64,000 bases of DNA from Hyphococcus sp. (GCA_028281665.1 JANQJK010000006.1:110228-174227), one strand, 5' to 3'; numbered from the stretch's first letter, positions 18,418 to 27,191 are shown. Numbers and translations are program-made. The notes: generated by a model from the letters alone, not told the origin.

Positions 18418-19598
18418 TATTGCGTCCCTCCGCTGCGCTGAGACTGGCGGTTCAATTCGTTGAGCGGCAGATACGGCACAACGCCGCTGCCCGCGTCGTC
18501 CTCGATGACAATCTTGTTCATATCGGCAAGGACCGATTCCACGGTTTCGAGATACATGCGCTGGCGCGTTACCGACGGCGCCTGGCGATACTCATCGTAG
18601 ATCTGGTTGAAGCGTTGCGCCTGACCGCGGGCGTCCGCCGTTACCCGCGCCGCATAGGCGGCGGCGTCTTCCAGAATTTTCTGCGCTTCACCGCGCGCCA
18701 GCGGAATCTTCTCGTTGTAGTAGCGCTGCGCCTCGTTGACCTTTCGCTCGGCCTCCGAGCCCGCGTTAAAGACGTCGAGGAACGCTTCGCGCACCTGGGG
18801 CGGCGCGTCTGCGCGGCGATAGTTGACGCGAATGATCCGGACGCCGCTGTTATAGGAGTCGAGCGCTTCCTGCATCAGCTCACGCGTCTGCTCCTGCACG
18901 AGATCGCGGCCCGACGTGATCAGCGGCTCCAGCGTATTGCCGCCCACAACCTCGCGCATGGCCGCCTCGGCGACGGCGCGCACGACATTTTGCGGCTCCT
19001 CAATGTTGAATGCGAATTTCGCCGGGCCCGGCAGTTCGCCCTCCGGCGCTGGGCTCGTGTCGACGTTCCAGTTCACCGAGAACGTGACATCGACAATGTT
19101 CTTGTCGCCGGTGAGCATGAGGCTCTCGGACAGCGCCTCGGCGCTCCTTGTCGCCTGGCCGCGAAACCCGATCTCCGTTTGCTGTTCCTCGTCAACGGAG
19201 ATGATCTCGACCGCCTGCACCGGAAACGGGATGCGCCATTTGAGGCCCTGGGCCTCGATCTGAGAAAACTTGCCGAAGGTCGTCACAACGGCGCGCTCGC
19301 CGGGATTGACCTGGTAGATGCCGGAAAAGAGCCAGAGCGCCAGAACGGCCGCTGCGATAAGCCCGAACAGTTTCGGGCTGAAGGGCAATCCAGCGCCCCC
19401 GCCGCCGCCATTGCCGCCCCCGCCGCGCGGGAACGCCCGGCGCAACCGGCGCCGCGAGGCCTCCAGGAGATCTTCGAGATCGGGCGGATCGCCGGGACCG
19501 CGCCCGCCGCCCTGATTTTTGCCGCTTCCATTTTCACCGCGCGGCGGCTGACCCCATGGTCCGCGATTGTTGTTTCCGGAATTATCTTGCCAGGGCAT
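18417..19598 (-). CDS. hflK: HflK, membrane protease regulator (SPFH/prohibitin family)
   Basis: A 393-residue partner of HflC. It opens with MPWQDNSGNNNRGPWG, the usual glycine- and asparagine-rich cytoplasmic N-terminus, followed by a Pro/Arg/Gly stretch, a membrane helix (PKLFGLIAAAVLALWLFSGIYQV), NPGERAVVTTFGKF and the SPFH domain, ending in a helical region. ATG 19598 is chosen over the longer frame to 19688 because of AGAGAGG just upstream and the canonical MPW start. It faces mrp divergently across about 130 bp. Confidence 0.95.
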   Translation of the reverse strand: MPWQDNSGNNNRGPWGQPPRGENGSGKNQGGGRGPGDPPDLEDLLEASRRRLRRAFPRGGGGNGGGGGAGLPFSPKLFGLIAAAVLALWLFSGIYQVNPGERAVVTTFGKFSQIEAQGLKWRIPFPVQAVEIISVDEEQQTEIGFRGQATRSAEALSESLMLTGDKNIVDVTFSVNWNVDTSPAPEGELPGPAKFAFNIEEPQNVVRAVAEAAMREVVGGNTLEPLITSGRDLVQEQTRELMQEALDSYNSGVRIIRVNYRRADAPPQVREAFLDVFNAGSEAERKVNEAQRYYNEKIPLARGEAQKILEDAAAYAARVTADARGQAQRFNQIYDEYRQAPSVTRQRMYLETVESVLADMNKIVIEDDAGSGVVPYLPLNELNRQSQRSGGTQ

Positions 19599-19728
19599 TG
19601 AGCCTCTCTTGTTAAAGTCCGCCGCACGCCAGGGCATTGGCCCGGCGCGGCGCGGGGCTATATATGTCACCGAATTTGCGGCGCGCAACGCGCGGGCCTC
19701 GCTTTTTCAGGAAAAACAAGGACTAAAA

Positions 19729-20814
19729 TTGACCGAACCCCTGCTGATACGCGTTCGCAACGCTCTTTCCACAGTAAAGCGCCCGGATGGAAGGGACATT
19801 GTAACATCCGGCGCGGTTCAGGCGCTGACGGCCGACCCGGACGGACGCGTGCGGTTCGCACTGGAAATCAGCCGGGAGGAACAATCCGCGGCGGAGAAAA
19901 TGCTGTCGGCGGCGAAGGGCGCCGCATCGGGCATTGACGGCGTTTCGTCCGTTTCCGCCGTTGCAACGGCACACAGCGCGGCCCCGGCGGCGCCGGCGCA
20001 GCCGCGCGGCGGCCATGACAATCCGTTCGGTCTGAAACGAACGCCGCAGGTGGAGTCCGACGCCCTTGGCGAGGTAAAAACCATTATCGCGGTCGCCTCG
20101 GGCAAGGGCGGCGTCGGCAAGTCGACGGTCGCCGCCAATCTCGCCGTCGCGTTTGCCCGCGCCGGCAAGAGAACCGGCTTTCTCGACGGCGACATTTACG
20201 GACCGTCCGCGCCGACGCTCTTCGGCGTCAGCGGCAAGGCCGAGATGGTCGACGGAAAAATTCAGCCCATAAAGGCCCATGGCGTCGCCGTGATGTCCAT
20301 CGGCTTTCTCGTCGATCCGGAACAGGCCCTCGCCTGGCGCGGGCCGATGGTGACCGGCGCGCTCAAGCAGTTGATGCGCGACGTGGCGTGGGGGGCCCTT
20401 GACGTTCTGATCGTCGATACGCCGCCCGGAACGGGCGACGCGCATTTGTCGCTCATTCAGACAAAACGCCTTTCCGGCGCCGTGATCGTATCGACGCCCC
20501 AGGAGATGGCGCTGGCGGACGTGCGCCGCGGCGTTGAGCTTTTCAGAAAAACCAACGTGCCGATCCTCGGCGTTGTCGAGAATATGGCGTGGCTGGAAGC
20601 GACACCGGGGAGCGAACGCAATTACCTTTTCGGCGAAGGCGGCGCGGAAAAAGCCGCCGCTGCGCTCGGCGCCCCGTTTCTTGGCGCGCTGCCGTTATAC
20701 CCGGATCTGCGCATTGCCTCCGACGCGGGAACGCCGCTTGCCGGCGCGGATCATCCGGCGGCGGACGATTTCAGGACGCTTGCCGCACAGATCGGCGCCG
20801 CTATTGAGTCTTAG
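19729..20814 (+). CDS. Mrp/ApbC family iron-sulfur carrier P-loop ATPase
   Basis: A 361-residue protein with an N-terminal MIP18/DUF59-like domain (residues 1-75), an Ala/Pro linker, and a P-loop domain with deviant Walker A GKGGVGKST at about residue 125, DGDIYGPSAPTLFG, and LIVDTPPGTGDAHL. The family helps load or transfer iron-sulfur clusters. The start is a TTG at 19729 with AAGGAC eight bases upstream; the frame upstream of it lies over the hflK start and is unlikely to be translated. No cysteine occurs anywhere in the protein, so the CxxC cluster-binding motif of E. coli and Salmonella members is absent. Confidence 0.9.
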   Translation: MTEPLLIRVRNALSTVKRPDGRDIVTSGAVQALTADPDGRVRFALEISREEQSAAEKMLSAAKGAASGIDGVSSVSAVATAHSAAPAAPAQPRGGHDNPFGLKRTPQVESDALGEVKTIIAVASGKGGVGKSTVAANLAVAFARAGKRTGFLDGDIYGPSAPTLFGVSGKAEMVDGKIQPIKAHGVAVMSIGFLVDPEQALAWRGPMVTGALKQLMRDVAWGALDVLIVDTPPGTGDAHLSLIQTKRLSGAVIVSTPQEMALADVRRGVELFRKTNVPILGVVENMAWLEATPGSERNYLFGEGGAEKAAAALGAPFLGALPLYPDLRIASDAGTPLAGADHPAADDFRTLAAQIGAAIES

Positions 20815-22186
20815 GGGCGTCCCCGGCCGTGTGATCGTGAACGATGCGCCACACGCCGCCCACGCGCTTCATCACCAGCGTAAAAACGCCGCTTGACGCC
20901 TCTTCGTCTTTGACGTGGTTGAAACGCCCCGTAACGACGGCGACATCGTCCGTGACCATTTCCACGTCGGTTTTTTCAAAAAACAACTGACCGAGCCCCG
21001 CTTCGTCCGCATAACGCTCGCGGTAACGCTTCATGGTCGGCGACCAGCCTTTGGTGATCGCCGTGCCGGAGACGAATTTCAGATCGTCGTCGTTCCAGTA
21101 GGTTTCCATGAAGGCCTGAAGATTGCCTTCGTTCCAGGCCGCTGCCTGGGCGTTCAGCGTTGCGACAATGACCTCCTCCGGGTCACGCAGGCGTGACGGG
21201 CGCGCGGACTTCGGCTGCGCGGGCGCCGCTGCAACGATCGCTGCGGGCGTCGGCGTCGTCGCCGCCGGTGACGCACCGCCGGCCGGCGACTGCGTCGCAT
21301 GGGAAACCGTTTGATCGGACGCGCTGGCCACCGGCCCCGGCGCCGGAGCGGCGCCGACGAGGCGCCCGGACGGAATGGGTTCGGCGAGGCGCTGCAATTC
21401 TTCGAGGTCATCGCCCGCAAGCGTGGCGGGACCGCGGGTCGCAACGGCCGGCATGTCTGTTTCGGTCAATACCGCCGTATCCGTCTCAACGCCCTCTGAG
21501 CCCTCCGGCGCATCGGCGACCGGCGCCAACACATCCTCCGTATCGAGAGCTTCCGGCGCTGCATCCTCAGCAGTGATCGGCTCAAGCGGAGCGGCCTCAA
21601 ATACTTCCTCGGGTGCAGTTGCGGAAGGGAACGGCTCCTCAATCGGCGCTGCGCCGAGAAGCGGCTCCGGTTCCGCCGGCGCGGCGACGCTTGCTTCGGC
21701 GACGTCGACGATGTCCTCTTGCGGCGCGAGATCTTCAGCGGCGGTCGTCTCAGCCGGTTCCTCAACAGGCGCTGCGATTTCACTCGCCTGCAACACCGGC
21801 TCCGGCGTTGCTTCAAACGCCAGCGCCGGAGCGGGTTCCGGTTCCGAAAGACTTTCCGTTGCGGGGGCCGGACGCGCCTCGGCCGTGAGCGGTCCGCCGA
21901 CCGGTCCGCAGGCAAATCCGGAGCCGATCAGACCGGCGACAATTTCACCGGCCTTCTCTTCGCAGAACGTCGCTGAATTGTTTGCGTGGTAAGGCGTCTT
22001 CATGCCACCGGCGCGGGCGTATTGCACGTCGCATGTGGCGCCGACGAGTCCCGGGGAAACGATTTCGATGGTGCGCTCGTCCGCGCCCTTTACGCAGGCG
22101 ACATTGAAAGACTGCGCCGCGGCGGCGGCGCAAAACACCGTGCTCGCCGCCGCGCCCGCAACGAATGCAGAAACGTGAAACCTCAT
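20801..22186 (-). CDS. secreted protein with C-terminal NTF2/SnoaL-like (DUF4440 type) domain
   Basis: A 461-residue protein in three parts. First comes a signal peptide (FVAGAAASTVFCAAAAAQS) and a small Cys-containing domain to about residue 100 (FNVACVKGADERTIEIVSP... with CEEKA and CGP). Then there is an Ala/Pro/Glu low-complexity linker of about 230 residues, and a C-terminal NTF2-like domain from about 340 (ATLNAQAAAWNEGNLQAFMETYW... GVFTLVMKRVGGVWRIVHDHTA), as found in DUF4440/SgcJ proteins. The C-terminal call is confident, the function is not known. Its 3' end overlaps mrp by 14 bases in convergent orientation. Confidence 0.75.
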   Translation of the reverse strand: MRFHVSAFVAGAAASTVFCAAAAAQSFNVACVKGADERTIEIVSPGLVGATCDVQYARAGGMKTPYHANNSATFCEEKAGEIVAGLIGSGFACGPVGGPLTAEARPAPATESLSEPEPAPALAFEATPEPVLQASEIAAPVEEPAETTAAEDLAPQEDIVDVAEASVAAPAEPEPLLGAAPIEEPFPSATAPEEVFEAAPLEPITAEDAAPEALDTEDVLAPVADAPEGSEGVETDTAVLTETDMPAVATRGPATLAGDDLEELQRLAEPIPSGRLVGAAPAPGPVASASDQTVSHATQSPAGGASPAATTPTPAAIVAAAPAQPKSARPSRLRDPEEVIVATLNAQAAAWNEGNLQAFMETYWNDDDLKFVSGTAITKGWSPTMKRYRERYADEAGLGQLFFEKTDVEMVTDDVAVVTGRFNHVKDEEASSGVFTLVMKRVGGVWRIVHDHTAGDAPKTQ

Positions 22187-22345
22187 AAGTCCCCCTCCTT
22201 TACCGTCTTTTACGCGCGCGGGACGCCGCGCGGTCCCGCATCATAGCCGCTGAATGGCGGCGATTCGCACCCCGGAAACGAACCTATCGTCCTAAATGTT
22301 ACGTAAATCTCGCCTTTTTTCCTCAAAATCGAGCGATTTTCGCAG

Positions 22346-22855
22346 CTACGCGCCAACCCTGTCGAGGATGACAAACTCGCAAGCGTGCTCGTTTCTGTCG
22401 GATTTCTCGCAGCCGCCGACCGGGCTTTCACGCCACTGGCCCGGCTCGATCGCCGGAAAAAAGGCGTCCCCCGCCGGTTCGGCGTCTACGCGCGTAAGAT
22501 AAATGCGGTCGGCCCGGGCGATCGTCTGAACGTAAATGTCGCCGCCGCCGATGACGCAATATTCGTCGGCCCCGCGGGTCGATGCGCACGCCGCCGCGAG
22601 CGCGAGACCGCCTTGCAGCGAACGAGCCACGAAAACCCGCGCCGCGGCAAACTCAGGGTCGCGGGTCAGCACGATGTTGTCGCGTCCGGGCAACGCCCCG
22701 CCGATGGAGTGAAAGGTCTTTCGCCCCATCAACACCGGCTTGCCCATGGTATTTTGCTTGAACCATTTGAGGTCGTCGCTGATCCGCCAGGGCAGCGCTC
22801 CGTCGCCGCCGATGACGCCGTTTCGCGCGACCGCAACAACGAGGGCAAGTTTCAT
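22346..22855 (-). CDS. folA: dihydrofolate reductase
   Basis: A 169-residue DHFR that reduces dihydrofolate with NADPH. The N-terminal VVAVARNGVIGGDGALPWRISDDLKWFKQNTMGKPVLMGRKTF is a textbook signature, and VIGGGDIYVQTIARADRIYLT carries the second cofactor motif. Length is typical of chromosomal DHFR. It restores the folate oxidised by the product of thyA, the first gene of the same operon. Its ATG overlaps the stop of the GNAT gene (ATGA). A short AT-rich palindrome (AAAATCG-AG-CGATTTT) lies just after its stop. Confidence 0.96.
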   Translation of the reverse strand: MKLALVVAVARNGVIGGDGALPWRISDDLKWFKQNTMGKPVLMGRKTFHSIGGALPGRDNIVLTRDPEFAAARVFVARSLQGGLALAAACASTRGADEYCVIGGGDIYVQTIARADRIYLTRVDAEPAGDAFFPAIEPGQWRESPVGGCEKSDRNEHACEFVILDRVGA

Positions 22856-23346
22856 GAGGGCGCCCCGCTTTCCCGCGCCAGCCGGGAGAGCGCCTCGCCC
22901 GTTAATCGGTACACGGTCCAGTCGTCCATGGCCTCGGCGCCGAGGGATTTGTAAAACTCAATTGACGGCGCATTCCAGTCGAGCACCCACCATTCCATGC
23001 GGCCGCAATCATTGGCCTGCGCAATCTCTGCAAGGCGCGCCAGCAACGCCTTGCCGGCGCCGCATCCGCGCCGACTTTCGCGAACATACAAGTCTTCCAG
23101 ATAAAGGCCATGCCGGCACAGGAATGTCGAATAGTTGAAAAAGTAGAGGGCATAACCGAACGGCCCGTCATCGTCCTCGGCAATCAGGGCGTGGGCCTTC
23201 GGGTTTGCGCAAAACAGGGTTTTGGTGAGATCCGCCTGCGTCCCTGTCACTTCATGGGCAAGCTTTTCATACTCGGCGAGTTCCCTGATGAAGCCCAGAA
23301 TGGTCGCCTCATCGCCAGGGGCGGCGTCGCGAATGCGAAAACTCAT
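22852..23346 (-). CDS. GNAT acetyltransferase resembling diamine/spermidine acetyltransferase (SAT1-like)
   Basis: A 164-residue GNAT protein. [29 protein letters not shown] holds the acetyl-CoA motif (R-x-x-G-x-G), and [27 protein letters not shown] is very like the SAT1/SAT2 signature, so polyamines or related amines are the likely substrates, though side activity on other amines is possible. It is embedded between thyA and folA with ATGA overlaps on both sides, so it is co-translated with the thymidylate genes. Function in this context is inference. Confidence 0.85.
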   Translation of the reverse strand: MSFRIRDAAPGDEATILGFIRELAEYEKLAHEVTGTQADLTKTLFCANPKAHALIAEDDDGPFGYALYFFNYSTFLCRHGLYLEDLYVRESRRGCGAGKALLARLAEIAQANDCGRMEWWVLDWNAPSIEFYKSLGAEAMDDWTVYRLTGEALSRLARESGAPS

Positions 23347-24137
23347 ACGGCGATCGGCGCCTTGATGGTCGATTGCGCTTCGTAATTTTCAAAAGCGATA
23401 TCGTCGAACCGGAACGCAAAAACATCCGTAATAGCAGGGTTCAGGCACAATTGCGGCAACGGCCCCGGCGTCCGCGCGAGCAGTTGTTGCGCCTGTTCGA
23501 CATGATTGGAATAGAGATGCGCGTCGCCCAGCGTGTGCACAAACTCTCCCGGTTTGAGGCCGCAAACCTGCGCGACCATTTCGGTCAGCAGCGCATAAGA
23601 CGCAATGTTAAACGGGACGCCGAGAAAAATATCCGCAGAGCGCTGATAGAGCTGACACGACAGGCGGCCGTCGGCGACGAAGAACTGAAAGAGGCAGTGA
23701 CAGGGCGCGAGCGCCATATCGCCGAGTTCCGCCGGGTTCCACGCGCTGACCACAAGCCGCCGCGACGACGGGTTCTTTTTGATTTCGTCAACGACCCAAG
23801 CGATCTGATCGATGGAGCGTCCGTCCGGGGCGGCCCACGATCGCCACTGCTTGCCGTAGACCGGGCCAAGGTCGCCATTCTCGTCAGCCCATTCATCCCA
23901 GATCGAAACGCCGTTTTCTTTCAGATAGGCGATGTTCGTATCGCCTGCGAGAAACCAGATCAGTTCGTGTACGATTGATTTCGTGTGGAGTTTCTTGGTG
24001 GTCAGCAGGGGAAAGCCGTCCGCCAGATCGAAACGCATCTGGTGGCCGAAGACCGCGCGCGTGCCGACGCCGGTGCGGTCAAGGCGTTGATCGCCTTCGT
24101 TAAGGGCGCGCCGGAGGAGATCGTGATATTGCCGCAT
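23343..24137 (-). CDS. thyA: thymidylate synthase
   Basis: A 264-residue folate-dependent thymidylate synthase (dUMP to dTMP). The start [26 protein letters not shown], the catalytic Cys in [14 protein letters not shown], and [22 protein letters not shown] are diagnostic. A longer frame goes to 24467, but the extra 110 residues are unlike the family and overlap the XRE gene; ATG 24137 gives exactly the E. coli-like length. It leads the thyA-GNAT-folA operon and shares an ATGA with the GNAT gene. Confidence 0.97.
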   Translation of the reverse strand: MRQYHDLLRRALNEGDQRLDRTGVGTRAVFGHQMRFDLADGFPLLTTKKLHTKSIVHELIWFLAGDTNIAYLKENGVSIWDEWADENGDLGPVYGKQWRSWAAPDGRSIDQIAWVVDEIKKNPSSRRLVVSAWNPAELGDMALAPCHCLFQFFVADGRLSCQLYQRSADIFLGVPFNIASYALLTEMVAQVCGLKPGEFVHTLGDAHLYSNHVEQAQQLLARTPGPLPQLCLNPAITDVFAFRFDDIAFENYEAQSTIKAPIAV

Positions 24138-24250
24138 GGGTATCGCCGAATCGGTTGAAATCGGCAGCCAGCATAGCAAGTCCCCGCGCCGCGTCACGGG
24201 CGGTTTTTCCAGCGTTGCAGAATTTAAGACAGGCGTTGAAGAAGCGCGCC

Positions 24251-24499
24251 CTAGTCGCCTTCTTTTTCGATCATCTGCACCTTGCGGTGGGGCCCGTGAT
24301 AATCGGCGACGCCGTTGGAGATGGCGTAGCAGGCCAGCCGAACGGAGCGCGGAATTTTGACTTTTTCCCCGTCGCGTTCGCCCTTTTCGTAATACTGGAT
24401 CATGCGCCGTTTGAGGCCGAGAATATGGGCGGCGTCTTTTTGCGACATGTCGAGCGACTTGCGCCACTTCCTGAAATCAATGGGTTCCATGACCGTCAC
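24251..24499 (-). CDS. XRE-family helix-turn-helix protein
   Basis: A small protein of 82 residues (79 if translation starts at the third-codon-later ATG 24490). The segment [36 protein letters not shown] (about residues 9-44) fits a Cro/CI type helix-turn-helix. The C-terminal tail [17 protein letters not shown] is short and charged. It ends 113 bp before thyA on the same strand and may be cotranscribed. A dyad-like AT-rich stretch (CATAATGCATAGTTATTAC, 24537-24555) lies upstream of it and could be an autoregulatory site, but this is only a guess. Confidence 0.8.
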   Translation of the reverse strand: MTVMEPIDFRKWRKSLDMSQKDAAHILGLKRRMIQYYEKGERDGEKVKIPRSVRLACYAISNGVADYHGPHRKVQMIEKEGD

Positions 24500-24599
24500 C
24501 GTCGCCTCTTAAGCTGCCGCAGCACGCCCCGGCGCACATAATGCATAGTTATTACAAAATGTTGACACTTTCCGCCAAAAACCGATTTCACCAAAGGTC

Positions 24600-24628
24600 T
24601 TCAATAATTTACGCATTCTTCCTATATT
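24600..24628 (+). promoter_or_regulatory. possible promoter of ssrA
   Basis: TATATT at 24623-24628 is a good -10 element, with TTCAAT at 24600-24605 spaced 17 bases upstream as a weak -35. The predicted start would be at about 24635, exactly where a GCCCG-TTCG-CGGGC hairpin begins the acceptor half of the tmRNA precursor. The surrounding 90 bp are AT-rich compared with the window. Confidence 0.5.
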
Positions 24629-24634
24629 GAGTTC

Positions 24635-24964
24635 GCCCGTTCGCGGGCTATGGCGATAAATGACGCGTGTAATAAGCGGCTCGGACCCGGGGGCGGTACC
24701 CGGCGGCTCCACCAGAGTTCCCGTCAGAGTTGTGCGGCGGGAATTGCGGCGGGGCCGAAATAGGATCGACGGACGTCTAAAGACGATGTTTTCGCCCGGT
24801 TTGCCTCCGTTATTTGGCTAAACTGAATAGTTGCTAATGACAACAATTCGGAAGAGTTCGCTCTTGCTGCTTAATGCGGCTGAGTAGACTCGCTTATTAA
24901 GTCCTGACCCCTTCCAAGGTCAGGCGGGGTTCGGGAGCACCTGGCAACAGAAGCTCCCACTTTT
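24635..24964 (+). ncRNA. ssrA: tmRNA, circularly permuted (two-piece, alphaproteobacterial type)
   Basis: The gene runs acceptor half first, then coding half. The acceptor half starts with a UUCG-capped hairpin (24635-24648) and ends in CGGCTCC-ACCA (24704-24714). The coding half starts GGGGCCG at 24751; its seven bases pair fully with 24704-24710, giving a tRNA-Ala-like acceptor stem with a G3-U wobble, the alanyl-tRNA synthetase identity element. A T-stem CCGGG/CCCGG (24687-24691, 24699-24703) encloses a 7-base loop. The tag frame is GCT at 24833 to TAA at 24874 and encodes ANDNNSEEFALAA. Hairpins at 24903-24924 and 24933-24958 close the coding half. The about 36 bases between halves should be removed by processing. 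Outer ends are estimates. Confidence 0.95.
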
Positions 24965-25207
24965 CTTTGATGGCGGCGGCTCTTCGGTCATTTTTTGCGT
25001 GGCGGCCCTTCGGCCACGGGCCGGCGCCTGGCGCCAGAAGCCGGGACTTTTTTCCACCATCGGAGACGCCATTTTGGGGTTCGCTCGCCGAATATCCACA
25101 AGGCGTGCGCCACCCTCGCGGGGCCAGGCGCCGGAACGGCTGTGGCGTTTGCCGCGCGGCGGCGCTAAATAGGCCCGCTGAGGGTTAACGGGTCTGGGAC
25201 ACGGGCT
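24965..25207 (+). other. hairpin-rich spacer between ssrA and sspB
   Basis: No convincing gene. It holds CGTGGC-GGCCCTTCG-GCCACG, then CCGGC(25021-25025)/GCCGG(25039-25043) around a 14-base loop that matches 11 of 14 bases of the tmRNA 3' hairpin loop, followed by GGGACTTTTTT. An 11-base inverted copy (25021-25031 against 25124-25134) follows. The poly-T after the second hairpin may end ssrA transcription, or the segment may be a degenerate partial copy of the tmRNA 3' end. Confidence 0.5.
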
Positions 25208-25717
25208 GTGAGCGACGACGTCGAACTCGACTACGATTTCATGATGCAGCGCGCGTTGCGCTACCTGATGCGCGACGTCCTCGCGCTTGTCGCCGATGTG
25301 GGCGACGCGCCGGGCGAACATCATTTCTACATCGAGTTTCTCACCGGCGCGCCGGGCGTTTCCATTCCGCAGTTTCTCCTGGATGATTATCCCGAGCGCA
25401 TGACCATCGTCCTGCAGCATCAGTTTGAACAGCTGACGATTGACGATGACGGTTTCGGCGTAACGCTCTGGTTCAAGGGCAAGGAAGCGCGCCTTGAGAT
25501 TCCATTCGCCGCCGTCACCAGTTTCGCCGATCCGAGCGTTCAGTTCGGCCTGCGTTTTGAGCCCGTCGAGGATGAGGACGGCGATGCGCCGAGCGATGAC
25601 AACGCAGACATCGAAGCCGAAAAGGACGGGACGACCGACGCCGGTGAAACCGATTCGGACAACAAAGAAAAAGACGGTGCCGACATTGTCAGCCTCGACG
25701 CCTTCCGCAAAAAATAA
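25208..25717 (+). CDS. sspB: SspB, ClpXP adaptor for ssrA-tagged proteins
   Basis: A 169-residue protein of the alphaproteobacterial SspB family, which tethers ssrA-tagged substrates to ClpX. Residues about 38-75 (PGEHHFYIEFLTGAPGVSIPQFLLDDYPERMTIVLQHQFEQL) and the later IPFAAVTSFADPSVQFGLRFE form the conserved folded domain. A long acidic linker (about residues 120-155) leads to a C-terminal tail DIVSLDAFRKK, the expected ClpX-binding peptide. The start is GTG; no strong ribosome site is seen. Its place just downstream of the tmRNA gene, whose tag it should bind, supports both calls. Confidence 0.93.
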   Translation: MSDDVELDYDFMMQRALRYLMRDVLALVADVGDAPGEHHFYIEFLTGAPGVSIPQFLLDDYPERMTIVLQHQFEQLTIDDDGFGVTLWFKGKEARLEIPFAAVTSFADPSVQFGLRFEPVEDEDGDAPSDDNADIEAEKDGTTDAGETDSDNKEKDGADIVSLDAFRKK

Positions 25718-25773
25718 CGTCCCTCCAATGAACAGAACCGACGCCAACAAATTTCTAGAAAGGGCCGCCGAAT

Positions 25774-27165
25774 ATGGCGCAATTCCGCAAGGAAACCGAC
25801 AGTTTCGGAGAGCTTTCCGTGCCCGCCGACAAATATTACGGCGCGCAATCGGCGCGGTCGCTGATCAATTTTCCCATCGGCGTCGAGACGATGCCGACGC
25901 CCCTGATCCGGGCCCTCGGCGTCGTCAAGCGCTCCGCGGCGCTCGCCAATATCGCCCTCGACAATATCGACCCGAAAATCGGCGAGGCCATCGCGCAGGC
26001 CGCCGGCGAAGTCGCTGAAGGGAAGCTGGACGACCATTTCCCCCTTTCCGTGTGGCAGACGGGATCGGGCACCCAGTCAAACATGAACGCCAACGAAGTC
26101 GTGTCGAACCGGGCGATTGAAATCCTCGGCGGCAAGATCGGATCGAAAGATCCGGTGCATCCGAACGATCACGTCAATCGCAGCCAGTCTTCGAACGATA
26201 CGTTCCCGACGGCGATGCATATCGCGGCGGCGGAGGAAATCGTTCACCGGCTCGTCCCGGCGCTGCAAACGTTGCGCAACGCGCTCAACGACAAGGCCGA
26301 AGCGTTCAAAGACATCATCAAGATCGGACGCACGCACCTTCAGGATGCAACGCCGCTGACGCTGGGCCAGGAATTTTCCGGCTACGTACAGATGACCGCG
26401 AACGGCATCGAGCGCGTCGAAGCCGTGCTGCCGCGCCTTTACGCTCTTGCACAAGGGGGCACGGCGGTCGGCACCGGCATCAACGCCAAGGTCGGCTTTG
26501 CGGAGAAATTCGCGGAGGAAGCCGCAGCCTATACGAGACTGCCCTTCGTCACCGCCCCGAACAAGTTCGAAGCGCTCGGTACGCACGACGCCATGGTGGA
26601 AGCCCATGGCGCACTGAACGAAGTCGCCGTCAGCCTCTTCAAGATCGCCAACGACATTCGCCTTTTGGGATCGGGGCCGCGTTCCGGCCTTGGAGAAATT
26701 TCCCTGCCCGAGAACGAGCCCGGCTCGTCGATCATGCCCGGCAAGGTAAACCCGACCCAGTGCGAAGCGTTGACCATGGTGTGCGCGCAAGTCATGGGCA
26801 ACAACGCCGCGGTGAGCTTCGCAGGCAGCCAGGGCCATTTTGAACTCAACGTCTTCAAGCCGGTGATCGCGTACAACACCCTGCAATCAATTCGTCTTCT
26901 TTCCGACAGCGCCAAGTCCTTCACCGAGAAATGCGTGGTCGGCCTCGCGGCAAACGAGGATCGGATCGAGGAATTGATGGGCCGGTCGCTGATGCTGGTG
27001 ACGGCGCTTGCGCCGGAGATCGGCTATGACAACGCCACCAAGATCGCCAAGACCGCCCACAAGAATGGCACGACCTTGCGCGAGGAAGCGGTGAAACTCG
27101 GTTTTGTCAGCGAGGCCGACTATGACCGGATCGTGCAGCCGGCGAAAATGATCAAGCCGCAGTAA
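25774..27165 (+). CDS. fumC: fumarate hydratase, class II
   Basis: A 463-residue iron-independent fumarase (fumarate to L-malate, TCA cycle). [33 protein letters not shown] at the N-terminus, [46 protein letters not shown], and the superfamily signature [15 protein letters not shown] are all present. Length is typical. AGAAAGGG precedes the ATG. It follows sspB by 56 bp on the same strand and may share its transcript, although there is no functional link that I know of. Confidence 0.97.
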   Translation: MAQFRKETDSFGELSVPADKYYGAQSARSLINFPIGVETMPTPLIRALGVVKRSAALANIALDNIDPKIGEAIAQAAGEVAEGKLDDHFPLSVWQTGSGTQSNMNANEVVSNRAIEILGGKIGSKDPVHPNDHVNRSQSSNDTFPTAMHIAAAEEIVHRLVPALQTLRNALNDKAEAFKDIIKIGRTHLQDATPLTLGQEFSGYVQMTANGIERVEAVLPRLYALAQGGTAVGTGINAKVGFAEKFAEEAAAYTRLPFVTAPNKFEALGTHDAMVEAHGALNEVAVSLFKIANDIRLLGSGPRSGLGEISLPENEPGSSIMPGKVNPTQCEALTMVCAQVMGNNAAVSFAGSQGHFELNVFKPVIAYNTLQSIRLLSDSAKSFTEKCVVGLAANEDRIEELMGRSLMLVTALAPEIGYDNATKIAKTAHKNGTTLREEAVKLGFVSEADYDRIVQPAKMIKPQ

Positions 27166-27191
27166 CGGCGCCCGTCATCGCGGCAGTCCTG

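Noticed and set aside
22325..22340. AAAATCG-AG-CGATTTT after folA as a terminator
   Set aside because: The loop is only two bases and the T tract on the minus strand is broken; weak as a terminator, so not listed.
24509..24712. Open frame antisense to the tmRNA acceptor half
   Set aside because: The bases are explained by the tmRNA acceptor half; no ribosome site and no family.
24967..25188. 73-codon open frame between ssrA and sspB
   Set aside because: Arg/Ala-rich, without ribosome site, over hairpin-forming DNA.
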